From Nocardioides marinus (lineage in GTDB: Bacteria; Actinomycetota; Actinomycetes; Propionibacteriales; Nocardioidaceae), in the NCBI RefSeq assembly GCF_013408145.1, contig NZ_JACBZI010000001.1, forward strand, positions 62,001 through 126,000: 64,000 nt of DNA, in the 5' to 3' direction. The notes beneath the pieces were generated by a model. The model searched no databases. It worked only from the letters and a program-made list of their open reading frames with translations, and was not told where the DNA came from. Positions 42,242-51,873 of the stretch are shown here, piece by piece. A program made the position numbers and the translations under genes. Each line of letters opens with the position of its first letter. Position 1 is the first letter of the stretch.

Positions 42242-43807
42242 GTGTCCACGACGACGACCCGCGTGGTGGCCGCCGTGGTGGCGCTCGCCATGGTGCTCGC
42301 CGGCCTCGGGGTGGCGCTCACCCTGTTCTTCGGCGGCGACGAGCCGGGGCGTGCCTCCGGGCCCGCGCCGACGACGACCCCGGAGCCGGGCGCCACCGAC
42401 GCACCGTCCCCGGAGCTGGACGAGTTCTACGGCCAGCAGCTGGAGTGGAGCCCCTGCGAGCGCGACGACGACCTCGAGTGCGCGACGCTCACCGTGCCGG
42501 TGGACTACACCGACCCCGGCGGCGACACGGTCGGCATCGCCCTGCTCAAGCTGCCCGCGACCCGTCCGGCCGAGCGGATCGGCTCGCTGGTGGTCAACCC
42601 CGGCGGCCCCGGCGCGCCCGGCACGTCGTACGCCGCAGCCGCCGGCGTGGTCTTCCGTCCGGCCCTCTACCAGCGCTACGACATCGTCGGCTTCGACCCG
42701 CGCGGCACCGGCTCCTCCGACCCGGTCGACTGCGTGAGCGACGAGGAGCTCGACGCCTTCCTCTCCATCGACCCCGCCCCCGACACCCCGGCGGAGATCG
42801 ACGGGGCCCGAGCGGACCTCGAGGACTTCTTCGCCGGCTGCCTGGAGCGCTCCGACGGGCTGGTCGAGCACGTCACGACCGTCGAGACCGCCCGCGACAT
42901 GGACGTCCTGCGCGCGGCGCTGGGGGAGTCCGAGCTGGCCTACTTCGGCGCCTCCTACGGCACCAAGCTGGGCGCGACCTACGCCGAGCTGTTCCCCGAG
43001 AGCGTCGGCCGCTTCGTCCTCGACGGCGCCGTCGACGTGGCGGCGTCCTCGCGCGAGTTGACCCTGGGCCAGGCCGAGGGCTTCCAGCGCGCGCTGGAGG
43101 CCTACGTCGGCGACTGCGTCGACGGGGGCGGCTGCTTCCTCGGTGACTCGGTGGACGCGGGGCTGGAGCGCATCGCGACCTTCCTCGACGAGGTCGACGC
43201 CGAGCCGCTGCCCGCGGGCGACCGCGAGCTGACCGTCGGCAACGCCTTCTACGGCATCATCACCCCGCTCTACGTCAGCGACTACTGGTTCCTGCTGACC
43301 CAGGCGCTGCAGGACGCCTTCGACGGCGACGGCAGCGCGCTGATGGACCTCGCCGACCTCTACGCCTCGCGCAACCCCGACGGTTCCTACTCCGACAACT
43401 CCGCGGAGGCGATCTACGCGATCAACTGCCTCGACGACCCGAGCAGTGCCTCGGTCGAGGAGATCCGCCAGCAGGTCCCGGTCTTCGAGGAGGCGTCACC
43501 GACCCTGGGCGAGGTGTTCGCCTGGAGCCTCATCGGCTGCGTGGGGGACCCGCGCCGGGCCGTCGAGGAGGCGCCGAAGATCCGGGCCGAGGGAGCCGCC
43601 CCCATCCTGGTGGTCGGCACCACGCGCGACCCGGCCACCCCGTACGAGTGGGCCGAGTCGTTGGCCGACCAGCTGGCCAGCGGGGTGCTGCTGAGCCGCG
43701 ACGGCGATGGCCACACGGCGTACAACTCCGGGAACGAGTGCATCGACTCCGCCATCGAGGCCTACCTGCTCGAGGGCACCGTCCCCGCCGACCGCACGTC
43801 CTGCTGA
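42242..43807 (+). CDS. Exported alpha/beta hydrolase (TAP-like C-terminus)
   Basis: 521 residues from GTG 42242. N-terminal membrane anchor or signal (VVAAVVALAMVLAGLGVALT, residues 8-27). Hydrolase core: VVNPGGPGAPG (oxyanion hole), FDPRGTGSSD, nucleophile GASYGTKLG. The C-terminal TAP-like domain carries VVGTTRDPATPYEWA (Asp) and GDGHTAYNSG (His). This matches the SlpD/SlpE tripeptidyl-aminopeptidase family of actinobacteria, which release peptides outside the cell. It looks active. Two tandem 13-bp repeats and a palindromic terminator follow. Confidence 0.88.
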   Translation: MSTTTTRVVAAVVALAMVLAGLGVALTLFFGGDEPGRASGPAPTTTPEPGATDAPSPELDEFYGQQLEWSPCERDDDLECATLTVPVDYTDPGGDTVGIALLKLPATRPAERIGSLVVNPGGPGAPGTSYAAAAGVVFRPALYQRYDIVGFDPRGTGSSDPVDCVSDEELDAFLSIDPAPDTPAEIDGARADLEDFFAGCLERSDGLVEHVTTVETARDMDVLRAALGESELAYFGASYGTKLGATYAELFPESVGRFVLDGAVDVAASSRELTLGQAEGFQRALEAYVGDCVDGGGCFLGDSVDAGLERIATFLDEVDAEPLPAGDRELTVGNAFYGIITPLYVSDYWFLLTQALQDAFDGDGSALMDLADLYASRNPDGSYSDNSAEAIYAINCLDDPSSASVEEIRQQVPVFEEASPTLGEVFAWSLIGCVGDPRRAVEEAPKIRAEGAAPILVVGTTRDPATPYEWAESLADQLASGVLLSRDGDGHTAYNSGNECIDSAIEAYLLEGTVPADRTSC

Positions 43808-43822
43808 TCAGCGGGCCGCGTA

Positions 43823-43855
43823 CTTGTCGACCGGAACTGCCGCTTGTCGACCGGA
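43823..43855. repeat. Duplicated 13-mer after hydrolase gene
   Basis: CTTGTCGACCGGA occurs at 43823-43835 and 43843-43855, between the hydrolase gene and a perfect palindrome. Confidence 0.6.
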
Positions 43856-43875
43856 GTTCCGTGAGACCAGCGGGT

Positions 43876-43899
43876 GTTTCACCACCCGGGTGGTGAAAC
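43876..43899. terminator. Perfect palindrome between convergent genes
   Basis: A 24-bp perfect palindrome (arms GTTTCACCACCC and its complement, no loop) between the convergent hydrolase and SnoaL-like genes. It suits a bidirectional terminator, though a protein-binding site is possible. Confidence 0.65.
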
Positions 43900-43909
43900 T
43901 GCCCCCGGG

Positions 43910-44305
43910 CTACCGCGGCAGGACCGCCCGCACCAGCCCCAGCGCCGAGGCGCCGGCGAAGCCACCCATGGAGAACGCGTCGTCCCAGACGGCGATCTTG
44001 CCGTGCCGCAGCGTGAAGGTGCCGCGCACCCAGAACTCCGCGCGCCAGCGCCCGAGGGTCAACCAGTCGCTGCGGTCGGTGAGCACGACGTCGCCCTCGG
44101 CGGCGGCTGCGTGCATGGTGTAGCCGAAGCCCACCCCACGCTTCTCCATGCTCACCAGGGCACCGGTGGCCCGGCGCCCGCGCAGCGTCGGCAGGCCGGT
44201 GTTGCGCCACTCGATGTCGACGTCGAGCAGGTCCAGCGCGCTGCGGGAGTCACCCGCGGCCAGGGCGTCGAGGAAGGTCGTGACGACGGAGACGGGCTCG
44301 CTCAT
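43910..44305 (-). CDS. SnoaL / limonene epoxide hydrolase-like protein
   Basis: 131 residues of the NTF2-like cone fold: an N-terminal helix VVTTFLDALAAGDSRSALD, then DVDIEWRNTGLPTLRG, ending FTLRHGKIAVWDDAFS. The Arg-Asp-like pocket residues of the limonene-1,2-epoxide hydrolase subgroup appear (DIEWRN, DRSDW). The substrate is unknown. It is divergent in function but parallel with the amine oxidase gene upstream on the same strand (39 bases away), and both may belong to one operon. Confidence 0.75.
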   Translation of the reverse strand: MSEPVSVVTTFLDALAAGDSRSALDLLDVDIEWRNTGLPTLRGRRATGALVSMEKRGVGFGYTMHAAAAEGDVVLTDRSDWLTLGRWRAEFWVRGTFTLRHGKIAVWDDAFSMGGFAGASALGLVRAVLPR

Positions 44306-44343
44306 GGCTCCAGCCTAGGGCCGGGCCTCGCGTGGCGCGGTCG

Positions 44344-45693
44344 TCACAGCAGCCCCAGCACCTCCCGCGCCGTGGCCTCGCCGGAGAGCACGGCACCCTC
44401 CATGTAGCCGTTCCACACCGGCGAGCACTCGGCGCCGGCCCAGTGGATGCGGCCGACCGGCTCACGCAGCGCGTCGCCGAAGCCGGTCCACACCCCGGGC
44501 GCGAAGTGCGCGCCGTAGCAGCCGCGGGTGAACTCCTCGGCCGTCCAGTCGCGCTCGACGTACTCCACCGGGTCGGCGGCCTGCGGACCGAAGTAGCGCA
44601 CCAGGCACTCGACCACGGCGGTACGCCGCTGGGCCGGCGAGCGCGCGGACCACTCACGGGCGGCGGCGCCCTCGAGGAAGCCCATGAGGATGCCGCGGTC
44701 GTAGCCGGGCGGGGTGTTGTCGAAGACCACCTTGACCGGGCCCCGGTCCGAGCCGGCCTGGCCGTTGAGACCCTCGTCGCGCCAGAACGGCCGGGGGTAG
44801 ACGGCGTAGACCTTGATGACCGACCCGGCGGGGAGCTTCTGGGTCAGCTGGTCGCGCCGCGACGGCAGCAGCGGCTCGTAGCGAAGGCGGCCGGCCAACG
44901 TGGGAGGCAGCGTCACGACGACCCGCGACCCACGGAAGCGGTCGCCGTCCCGGGTCACCACGTCGACCCCGGCCGCGTCCTGCACCACCGCGGCCACCGG
45001 CCGCCCGAGTCGAACGTCGAGCTCCTCGGCCATCCGCTGCGACACCAGCACCGAGCCGCCCTCGACGCGGTCCTGCTGGGCGCCGCGGTCGACGGCCATC
45101 AGCGTGTCCATGTCGGTGCCGGAGCGGGTGTAGAAGAGCGCGTGCAGCAGCGAGACGTCGGCGGGCTGGCAGGCCAGGACGGCCTCGGAGTAGAGCTCGA
45201 AGTAGGCCCGTGCCTGCGGGGTGCGCAGGTTCCGGCGTACCCACGTGGCCAGCGTCTGCCCGTCGAGCCGGTCGGCGCCGGGGGTGGCCCACGGGGCGTC
45301 GAGGTCGGTGCGCCGCGCCAGCCGCCCGAAGCGGGTGACGCCCTGCGCGAGGTCGGCCAGCGCGACGGGGTTGAGCCGGGGGACGGCGCCCTTGCGTCCC
45401 GCCAGCCGCCCGGTACGCCGCCCGAGGCCGAACACGATGTCGCCGTCGTTCCACGTCGGCACCGTCCGCAGCCCGAGCTCGGCGAGGAGCGCGTACATCC
45501 GGTCCTGCGTGGGCCCGACCCACTGCCCGCCGAGCTCGACCCACTGCCCGTCCTCGAGAGTGCCGCCCTCGGTGCGACCGCCGACCCGGTCCCGGGCCTC
45601 GACGACCACGACGGAACGGCCCTCCGCGGCCACGGCGCGGGCGGCGGCGAGCCCGGACAGGCCGGCTCCCACGACGACGACGTCCCAGGTCAT
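44344..45693 (-). CDS. FAD-dependent amine oxidase
   Basis: 449 residues of the flavin monoamine oxidase family. FAD-binding motif VVVVGAGLSGLAAA (residues 5-18) with EARDRVGGRT; a second stretch GGQWVGPTQDRMYALL; C-terminal IHWAGAECSPVWNGYMEGAV, the conserved FAD-closing segment. The enzyme oxidises amines to aldehydes with release of H2O2. It is transcribed with the LysR regulator gene upstream, separated by 43 bases, and may be its target. Confidence 0.9.
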   Translation of the reverse strand: MTWDVVVVGAGLSGLAAARAVAAEGRSVVVVEARDRVGGRTEGGTLEDGQWVELGGQWVGPTQDRMYALLAELGLRTVPTWNDGDIVFGLGRRTGRLAGRKGAVPRLNPVALADLAQGVTRFGRLARRTDLDAPWATPGADRLDGQTLATWVRRNLRTPQARAYFELYSEAVLACQPADVSLLHALFYTRSGTDMDTLMAVDRGAQQDRVEGGSVLVSQRMAEELDVRLGRPVAAVVQDAAGVDVVTRDGDRFRGSRVVVTLPPTLAGRLRYEPLLPSRRDQLTQKLPAGSVIKVYAVYPRPFWRDEGLNGQAGSDRGPVKVVFDNTPPGYDRGILMGFLEGAAAREWSARSPAQRRTAVVECLVRYFGPQAADPVEYVERDWTAEEFTRGCYGAHFAPGVWTGFGDALREPVGRIHWAGAECSPVWNGYMEGAVLSGEATAREVLGLL

Positions 45694-45736
45694 GCGGCCT
45701 CCTGTGCTCGATGCGCCTCCCGGGCGCTCTCGGAGG

Positions 45737-46687
45737 CTACGGGGTCGCGGGCGTCGCCGGGTGCCGCGAGGCGGTGGCCTCGGCGATCGACTGCATCCGT
45801 GCGGTGGCGAGCTCGATCATCAGGCGTGCGGCGGGGGAGAGCACGGCGCCCTTGCGGTGCACGATGGCGAAGGTGTCGAACTGGCGCGGCCGCAGCGAGA
45901 CCCAGCCGGCGTTCGGCGCGAGCCGCGGCACGAGCTGCTGGGCGGCGCCCAACGGGATGACGGTGTCGGCGAGGCCGAGGCCGACCAGCTCGACGGCGGT
46001 CTCGATGTCCTCGACCTCGATGCGGGTCGCGGGGTTGCGGCCGGTCTCGTGCAGCATCCGGCGCAGGGTGGCGCGGGTGGAGTCGGTGGCCCTGAAGGTG
46101 GTCTCGGACATCACCAGCGTCGCGAGCGAGAGCCGGTGCGCGGTGACGGGCGTCTCGAGGCGGGCGGGCTCGGCGGTGAGGTAGACGAGCTCCTCGCGGG
46201 CCACGGGGATCACCTCCATGCCCTCGCTCTCGACGGTGGAGACGGCGAGCATGGCGGCCTCGAGCCGGCCGCGGCGCAGCTCCTCCATGACCTCGGCGGA
46301 GTTCTGCCCGACCAGCTCGACACGGACGCCGGGGTAGCGGGTGAGCACGTCGGCGATCAGGCTCGCTCCGGCGTACAGGCGGGCGATGCCGAACATCCCG
46401 AAGCGGATCGTCCCGGTCTCGAAGGACTTCACCGACTGCACGGCCTGGCGGGCCTCGTCGATGGAGGCGATGACCTGCTCGGCGTACGGGCGCAGGGTGT
46501 CGCCGACGGTGGTGGGGACGACTCCGCGACCGACCCGGCGGAACAGCTCGACGCCGAGGGTCTTCTCCAGGGCCCGGATCTGCTCGGACACCGACGGCTG
46601 GGCGTAGCCGAGGTGCTCGGCCGCGCGCGTGAGCGAGCCGTGCTCGTAGGCGGCGAGGAAACATGTGAGCTGGTGTACAGAAAGCAT
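45737..46687 (-). CDS. LysR-family transcriptional regulator
   Basis: 316 residues. N-terminal helix-turn-helix: LTCFLAAYEHGSLTRAAEHL, then GYAQPSVSEQIRALEKTLG and VELFRRVGRG, the standard LysR pattern. The effector domain covers about residues 90-300. It lies directly upstream of the amine oxidase gene in the same direction, so it may control that operon or the divergent small zinc-ribbon gene at 46788. The region 46688-46787 is shared by both promoters. Confidence 0.92.
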   Translation of the reverse strand: MLSVHQLTCFLAAYEHGSLTRAAEHLGYAQPSVSEQIRALEKTLGVELFRRVGRGVVPTTVGDTLRPYAEQVIASIDEARQAVQSVKSFETGTIRFGMFGIARLYAGASLIADVLTRYPGVRVELVGQNSAEVMEELRRGRLEAAMLAVSTVESEGMEVIPVAREELVYLTAEPARLETPVTAHRLSLATLVMSETTFRATDSTRATLRRMLHETGRNPATRIEVEDIETAVELVGLGLADTVIPLGAAQQLVPRLAPNAGWVSLRPRQFDTFAIVHRKGAVLSPAARLMIELATARMQSIAEATASRHPATPATP

Positions 46688-46787
46688 AGGGAAATCCTTG
46701 AGGACCGGCTGGAAAGACAGGCTACCCCTGTTCCTACTGGCGAGTCATGATTGTCCCGTCACCCGATCAGACTCCGAGGAGGTCCCG

Positions 46788-48390
<1,603 letters not shown>

Positions 48391-48403
48391 CGTCCCGGTG
48401 GTC

Positions 48404-48451
48404 GGGTGGTCGAGCAGTGAGGAGCGTCAGCGACGAGCGGGCGTCGAGACC
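48404..48451. repeat. Dispersed repeat of the Nocardioides type
   Basis: The string GGTGGTCGAGCAGTGAGGAG, then CGTCAGCGACGAGCGGGCGT, then CGAGACC matches a hairpin-forming intergenic repeat that I recall as abundant in Nocardioides genomes. It lies between convergent gdhA and tspO and can act as a terminator. The recall is from memory, not from a search. Confidence 0.6.
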
Positions 48452-48453
48452 CC

Positions 48454-48966
48454 TCAGCGGTTGAGCCACCAGATCGACGCGTTGAGGGCGGTCGCGAAGG
48501 CGACCCAGCCCAGGTAGGGGACCATCAGCCAGGCGGCGGCTCCGCTGCGGGCGCGGAACATGGTGATGGTGACCGTGACGGCCGCCAGGAGCGCCACGAT
48601 CTCCACCAATGCCCAGCCGTAGGCGCCGGCACCGAAGAAGATCGGGGTCCAGGCGGCGTTGAGCACCAGCTGCCCGGCCCACCACCCGGTGGCCGCGTCG
48701 ACGCCGGTACGTCGCCAGGCGAGCCACCCCGCCACGCCGATCGCCACGTAGAGCGCCGTCCACACCGGCCCGAACAGCCACGACGGCGGCGCGAAGAACG
48801 GCTGGTCGAGCGACTCGTACTCCGAACCGGCCGAGGACGACGCCGCTCCACCGAGGCCTGCGGCGAGCGCCACGGCCAGCAGGAACGGGATCAGCGTCCA
48901 CCAGGCCGCTGGGCCTGACGTCCGGTCGGTGCCACGGTGACGTGCGGAGGTCGACGTACTGCTCAT
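48454..48966 (-). CDS. tspO: TspO/MBR family membrane protein
   Basis: 170 residues with five membrane helices. Conserved features: PFFAPPSWLFGPVWTALYVA (the APPxWxFGPVWT motif), WAGQLVLNAAWTPIFFG, and PYLGWVAFATALNASIWWLN at the C-terminus. TspO proteins bind tetrapyrroles and act in stress signalling or porphyrin breakdown. The charged N-terminus of about 20 residues is longer than typical. Single leftward gene. Confidence 0.92.
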   Translation of the reverse strand: MSSTSTSARHRGTDRTSGPAAWWTLIPFLLAVALAAGLGGAASSSAGSEYESLDQPFFAPPSWLFGPVWTALYVAIGVAGWLAWRRTGVDAATGWWAGQLVLNAAWTPIFFGAGAYGWALVEIVALLAAVTVTITMFRARSGAAAWLMVPYLGWVAFATALNASIWWLNR

Positions 48967-49078
48967 GTCGCGACCCTGCCCACGTCGACACGTCCCCTCA
49001 CCACCCGGCCGGGCCTCGTTTTCGCGCCTCGCGACGGGCTCCCTATACTTCGTCGGGTTGCTCGCGCGCGGGCAGCGC

Positions 49079-49154
49079 GCCGCCTTAGCTCAGTCGGTAG
49101 AGCGAGTCACTCGTAATGACTAGGTCGTCGGTTCGATTCCGACAGGCGGCTCCA
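49079..49154 (+). tRNA. tRNA-Thr (CGT)
   Basis: Acceptor stem GCCGCCT pairs with AGGCGGC; D arm AGCTCAGTCGGTAGAGC; anticodon loop CTCGTAA with CGT; T arm GTCGGTTCGATTCCGAC. The CCA end is encoded at 49152-49154. A terminator follows. Confidence 0.97.
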
Positions 49155-49179
49155 TGTGATGTCTCAGGACATCGGAACA

Positions 49180-49209
49180 GGCCGAACCCACAGTTCTGTG
49201 GGTTCGGCC
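49180..49209 (+). terminator. Rho-independent terminator of tRNA-Thr
   Basis: Perfect 13-bp stem (49180-49192 with 49197-49209) around GTTC, then TTCACTTCTTT. It closely follows the tRNA. Confidence 0.9.
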
Positions 49210-49543
49210 TTCACTTCTTTCAAGGGTGATGAGGCCGGGGGTCGGCCGGTCCTCAGTAGTCGCAGGTGGGGTCGATCGCCAAGTCGTGGGGGCCGGGGCA
49301 GGGCCGACTGGAGGTCCTGCTCGGCACCGGCTGCGGGCGACGGCCTCCAAAGCCGGCGCTCACCGAAAGTCCGAGATGGTGAGCTGTTCTCGGCCCGGCG
49401 GTGCGCTCGTCCAAGCGCCGGTCATCTCGCTGGACGCGCCGAGGACGAGCACGACACACCGCCGTCGCCCAGATGCTCGAGGCGCTCGGCGCGGGCCGGA
49501 ACCACCTGTTGAGCAACAACCCGGACCTCGGCGTACGGCACGG
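49210..49543. other. No convincing gene; degraded DNA downstream of tRNA
   Basis: About 330 bases between the tRNA terminator and the mini zinc-ribbon gene. Short frames on both strands look like fragments without starts. DNA next to tRNA genes is often scarred by lost integrated elements; no integrase remnant or att repeat was seen. Confidence 0.4.
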
Positions 49544-49666
49544 TCACCCACCCTCCCTCGTCACGGGCTCGCCACAGGTGGGGCAGAGCACGGTCTCGCT
49601 GGGCTGGCCGGTCTCGGTCCGGCCGCGGGTGCCGCAGAAGTCGCAGACCCATCGTTCGCGTTCCAT
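49544..49666 (-). CDS. Mini zinc-ribbon protein, 40 aa
   Basis: An open frame of 40 residues from ATG 49666 that contains CDFCGTRG and, 17 residues later, CPTCGEP, a textbook zinc ribbon with two CxxC knuckles. GAGGG lies upstream at reasonable spacing. It is too short for usual gene finders. The two pairs of Cys make chance unlikely. Function is unknown. Confidence 0.6.
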   Translation of the reverse strand: MERERWVCDFCGTRGRTETGQPSETVLCPTCGEPVTREGG

Positions 49667-49713
49667 GCCTGCACCCTCGACCGCGGCACCGACAACCCGC
49701 TTAGGTTGGCGCC

Positions 49714-49791
49714 GTGGCGCGCTGCATCCCTGAGGAGCCGACGTTCGTCACCGAGTCCGAGCGGCTCGTCGGCCGCTCGCCCGAGCCCTAG
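49714..49791 (+). pseudogene. Truncated N-terminus (NERD-like protein start)
   Basis: Starting at GTG 49714 the frame VARCIPEEPTFVTESERLVG stops after 25 residues. It resembles the N-terminus of actinobacterial NERD-domain or helicase proteins, which start with a similar xPEEPxFxTxSER pattern. The rest of the gene is absent. The VOC gene starts 10 bases later. Confidence 0.35.
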
Positions 49792-49801
49792 GGTCGGCTC
49801 C

Positions 49802-50287
49802 GTGACGCACACCGCCCCAGGTCCGATCGCCCAGGTCTGCTGGGTCGTCCCCGACATCAGCGCGTCGGAGTCCTTCCTCGCGACGACGCTCGGGGTCGGC
49901 GCGTGGACGTCGATGGGGGAGGTCCGGTTCGGGCCGGACGAGGCAACGCACCGAGGCGCGCCGGCCGACTTCACGGTGCTGGTCTCCCTGGCCTGGGCGG
50001 GGGACCTCCAGGTCGAGCTGATCCAGCCCCTGGCCGGCGAGTCGCTGTACGCCGAGTTCCTCGCCGAGCACCCGGCAGGCGGCCTGCACCACGTGGCGAT
50101 CGAGACCGAGGACGTCGACGCGTCGGTCGCGGCCGCGGGTCTGCCGGTGCTCTCGGAGGGGTCGATGGCCGGCGGGCTGATGCGCTTCGCCTACCTCGAC
50201 GGCGCAGCCCACGGGGTGCCCTTCGTCGAGCTGCTGTGGCTCTCGGAGGAGATGCGGGAGATCTTCGCGACGATGCGCCGCGGCTGA
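49802..50287 (+). CDS. VOC-family protein (glyoxalase/epimerase type)
   Basis: 161 residues from GTG 49802. Two beta-alpha-beta-beta-beta repeats: IAQVCWVVPDISASESFLAT near the start, and GGLHHVAIETEDVDASVAAA in the second half. Metal-binding candidates are His in LHHVAIE and Glu in VELIQP and VELLWL, as in methylmalonyl-CoA epimerase and related isomerases. The substrate is unknown. A single gene between the truncated fragment and the secreted propeller gene. Confidence 0.8.
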   Translation: MTHTAPGPIAQVCWVVPDISASESFLATTLGVGAWTSMGEVRFGPDEATHRGAPADFTVLVSLAWAGDLQVELIQPLAGESLYAEFLAEHPAGGLHHVAIETEDVDASVAAAGLPVLSEGSMAGGLMRFAYLDGAAHGVPFVELLWLSEEMREIFATMRRG

Positions 50288-50405
50288 CGCAGGCAGTGGC
50301 CGGCCGACTCGCCGGCTGCGCCCGGGGGGCTCGCGGACCGTCCGTCCCCGTCTCGCTGGCTGCGGATCGGTGATGCCGGTCACACGATCCCGGTAGCCTC
50401 GACCG

Positions 50406-51857
50406 GTGCTGACCGCCACCCGCCCGGCCGCGCGGCGCCTGCTGCTCGCCACGGCCGCCCTCGTCCTCGGAACCGCCACCTTCGCCGTCGCCGACCTCGG
50501 GACCGCCGCCGACCTCGAGCCACGCCCCACGCCGCAGGCCCGCTGCACGGGCGCGAACGACCTCCCCGAGACCGCGCAGCAGGGGCGGGTCGCGCTGGCC
50601 GACTACGTGTCGGGCAGGGCGGCACAGGGCTACCGGTGCAACGCGGCCCAGGTCGCCCACCACGGCACCTCGGGAGGCTTCAAGGTCGAGCGCTACACGG
50701 ACCGGACGGGACGTACGTGCGCCTACTACGACTCCACCCTGCTCTTCCCGCGCGACGTTCTCTTCAACGCGGTCGAGGGCCTCGGTGTCATCACCCTGGA
50801 CATGACCGATCCGCGCAACCCCGTGCAGACCGCCACGTTGACCTCGCCCGCCATGTTGAGCCCGCACGAGTCGCTGCTGGTCAACAAGAAGCGCGGCATC
50901 CTCGCCGCCGTGCTCGGCAACCCCGCCACCAACCTCGGCATCGTCGACCTCTACGACGTCGGCACCGACTGCCGCAGCCCCGAGCTGCTGTCCTCGACCC
51001 GCTCGGCGGCCTTCGGGCACGAGAGCGGGTTCACCCGTGACGGCCGCACCTTCTGGGTCGCCGGCACCACCGGCGGCAACCTCACCGCCGTCGACATCAG
51101 CGACCCGCGGGAGCCGGTGCAGGTCTTCGAGCAGACCGGCGTCCGCTACCACGGGCTGCGGCTCTCCAAGGACGGCCGCACGATGTACGTCGCGGTGACG
51201 GGGGGCTCGCAGGGCGCCATGAGCACCGCCGGCCTGCGGGTGCTCGACGTCTCCGAGGTGCAGGACCGGCGCCCCGATCCCGACGTCAGCGTGATCTCCG
51301 ACCTGACGTGGCAGACCGTCTCGATCCCGCAGTCGGCCGAGCCGTTCACCCGCGGCGGGCGCCACTACCTGCTCGAGACGGACGAGTACGCCGACTACCA
51401 GGGCGACCGCGAGATCGGCGCCGCACGGATCATCGACATCGAGAACCCGAAGCGCCCGAAGGTCGTCTCCGACATCCGCCTGGCCGTCCACGAGGCCGGC
51501 TTCGGCAGCGGTGAGCAGGCGCTCGATCCCGGCGCGCTGATCCCGGTGCAGGGCTATGCCGCCCACTACTGCTCGGTCCCCTACGTCAAGAACCCCAAGA
51601 TCGTGGCCTGCTCCATGATCCTCTCGGGCCTGCGCGTCTTCGACATCTCCAACCTGCGACGCCCGCGCGAGATCGCCTACTTCAACCAGCCGGTCCTGCC
51701 CGGCAGCGGCACCCTGCAGCCCAGCGCGGTCGGGGCGTTCGCGATGGCACGACCCGCCTGGGACGTGAGGCGTCGCCACGTCTGGTACTCCGACGGGAAC
51801 TCCGGCTTCTACGTCGTCGCGCTGCGCGGGCCGGCCCGCAAGCTGCTGCGTCGCTGA
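50406..51857 (+). CDS. Exported LVIVD-type beta-propeller protein
   Basis: 483 residues from GTG 50406. Signal peptide (RRLLLATAALVLGTATFAVA, residues 10-29). The mature part has repeated propeller blades with TLDMTDPRNPVQ, AVDISDPREPVQ, IIDIENPKRPK and VFDISNLRRPRE, the LVIVD pattern (xVDISxPxxP). About eight Cys residues suggest disulfides outside the cell. Function is unknown; propellers of this kind bind surface ligands. It precedes the molybdopterin oxidoreductase gene by 16 bases, so the two may be co-transcribed. Confidence 0.8.
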   Translation: MLTATRPAARRLLLATAALVLGTATFAVADLGTAADLEPRPTPQARCTGANDLPETAQQGRVALADYVSGRAAQGYRCNAAQVAHHGTSGGFKVERYTDRTGRTCAYYDSTLLFPRDVLFNAVEGLGVITLDMTDPRNPVQTATLTSPAMLSPHESLLVNKKRGILAAVLGNPATNLGIVDLYDVGTDCRSPELLSSTRSAAFGHESGFTRDGRTFWVAGTTGGNLTAVDISDPREPVQVFEQTGVRYHGLRLSKDGRTMYVAVTGGSQGAMSTAGLRVLDVSEVQDRRPDPDVSVISDLTWQTVSIPQSAEPFTRGGRHYLLETDEYADYQGDREIGAARIIDIENPKRPKVVSDIRLAVHEAGFGSGEQALDPGALIPVQGYAAHYCSVPYVKNPKIVACSMILSGLRVFDISNLRRPREIAYFNQPVLPGSGTLQPSAVGAFAMARPAWDVRRRHVWYSDGNSGFYVVALRGPARKLLRR

Positions 51858-51873
51858 CGGCCCCGGTCGGATC

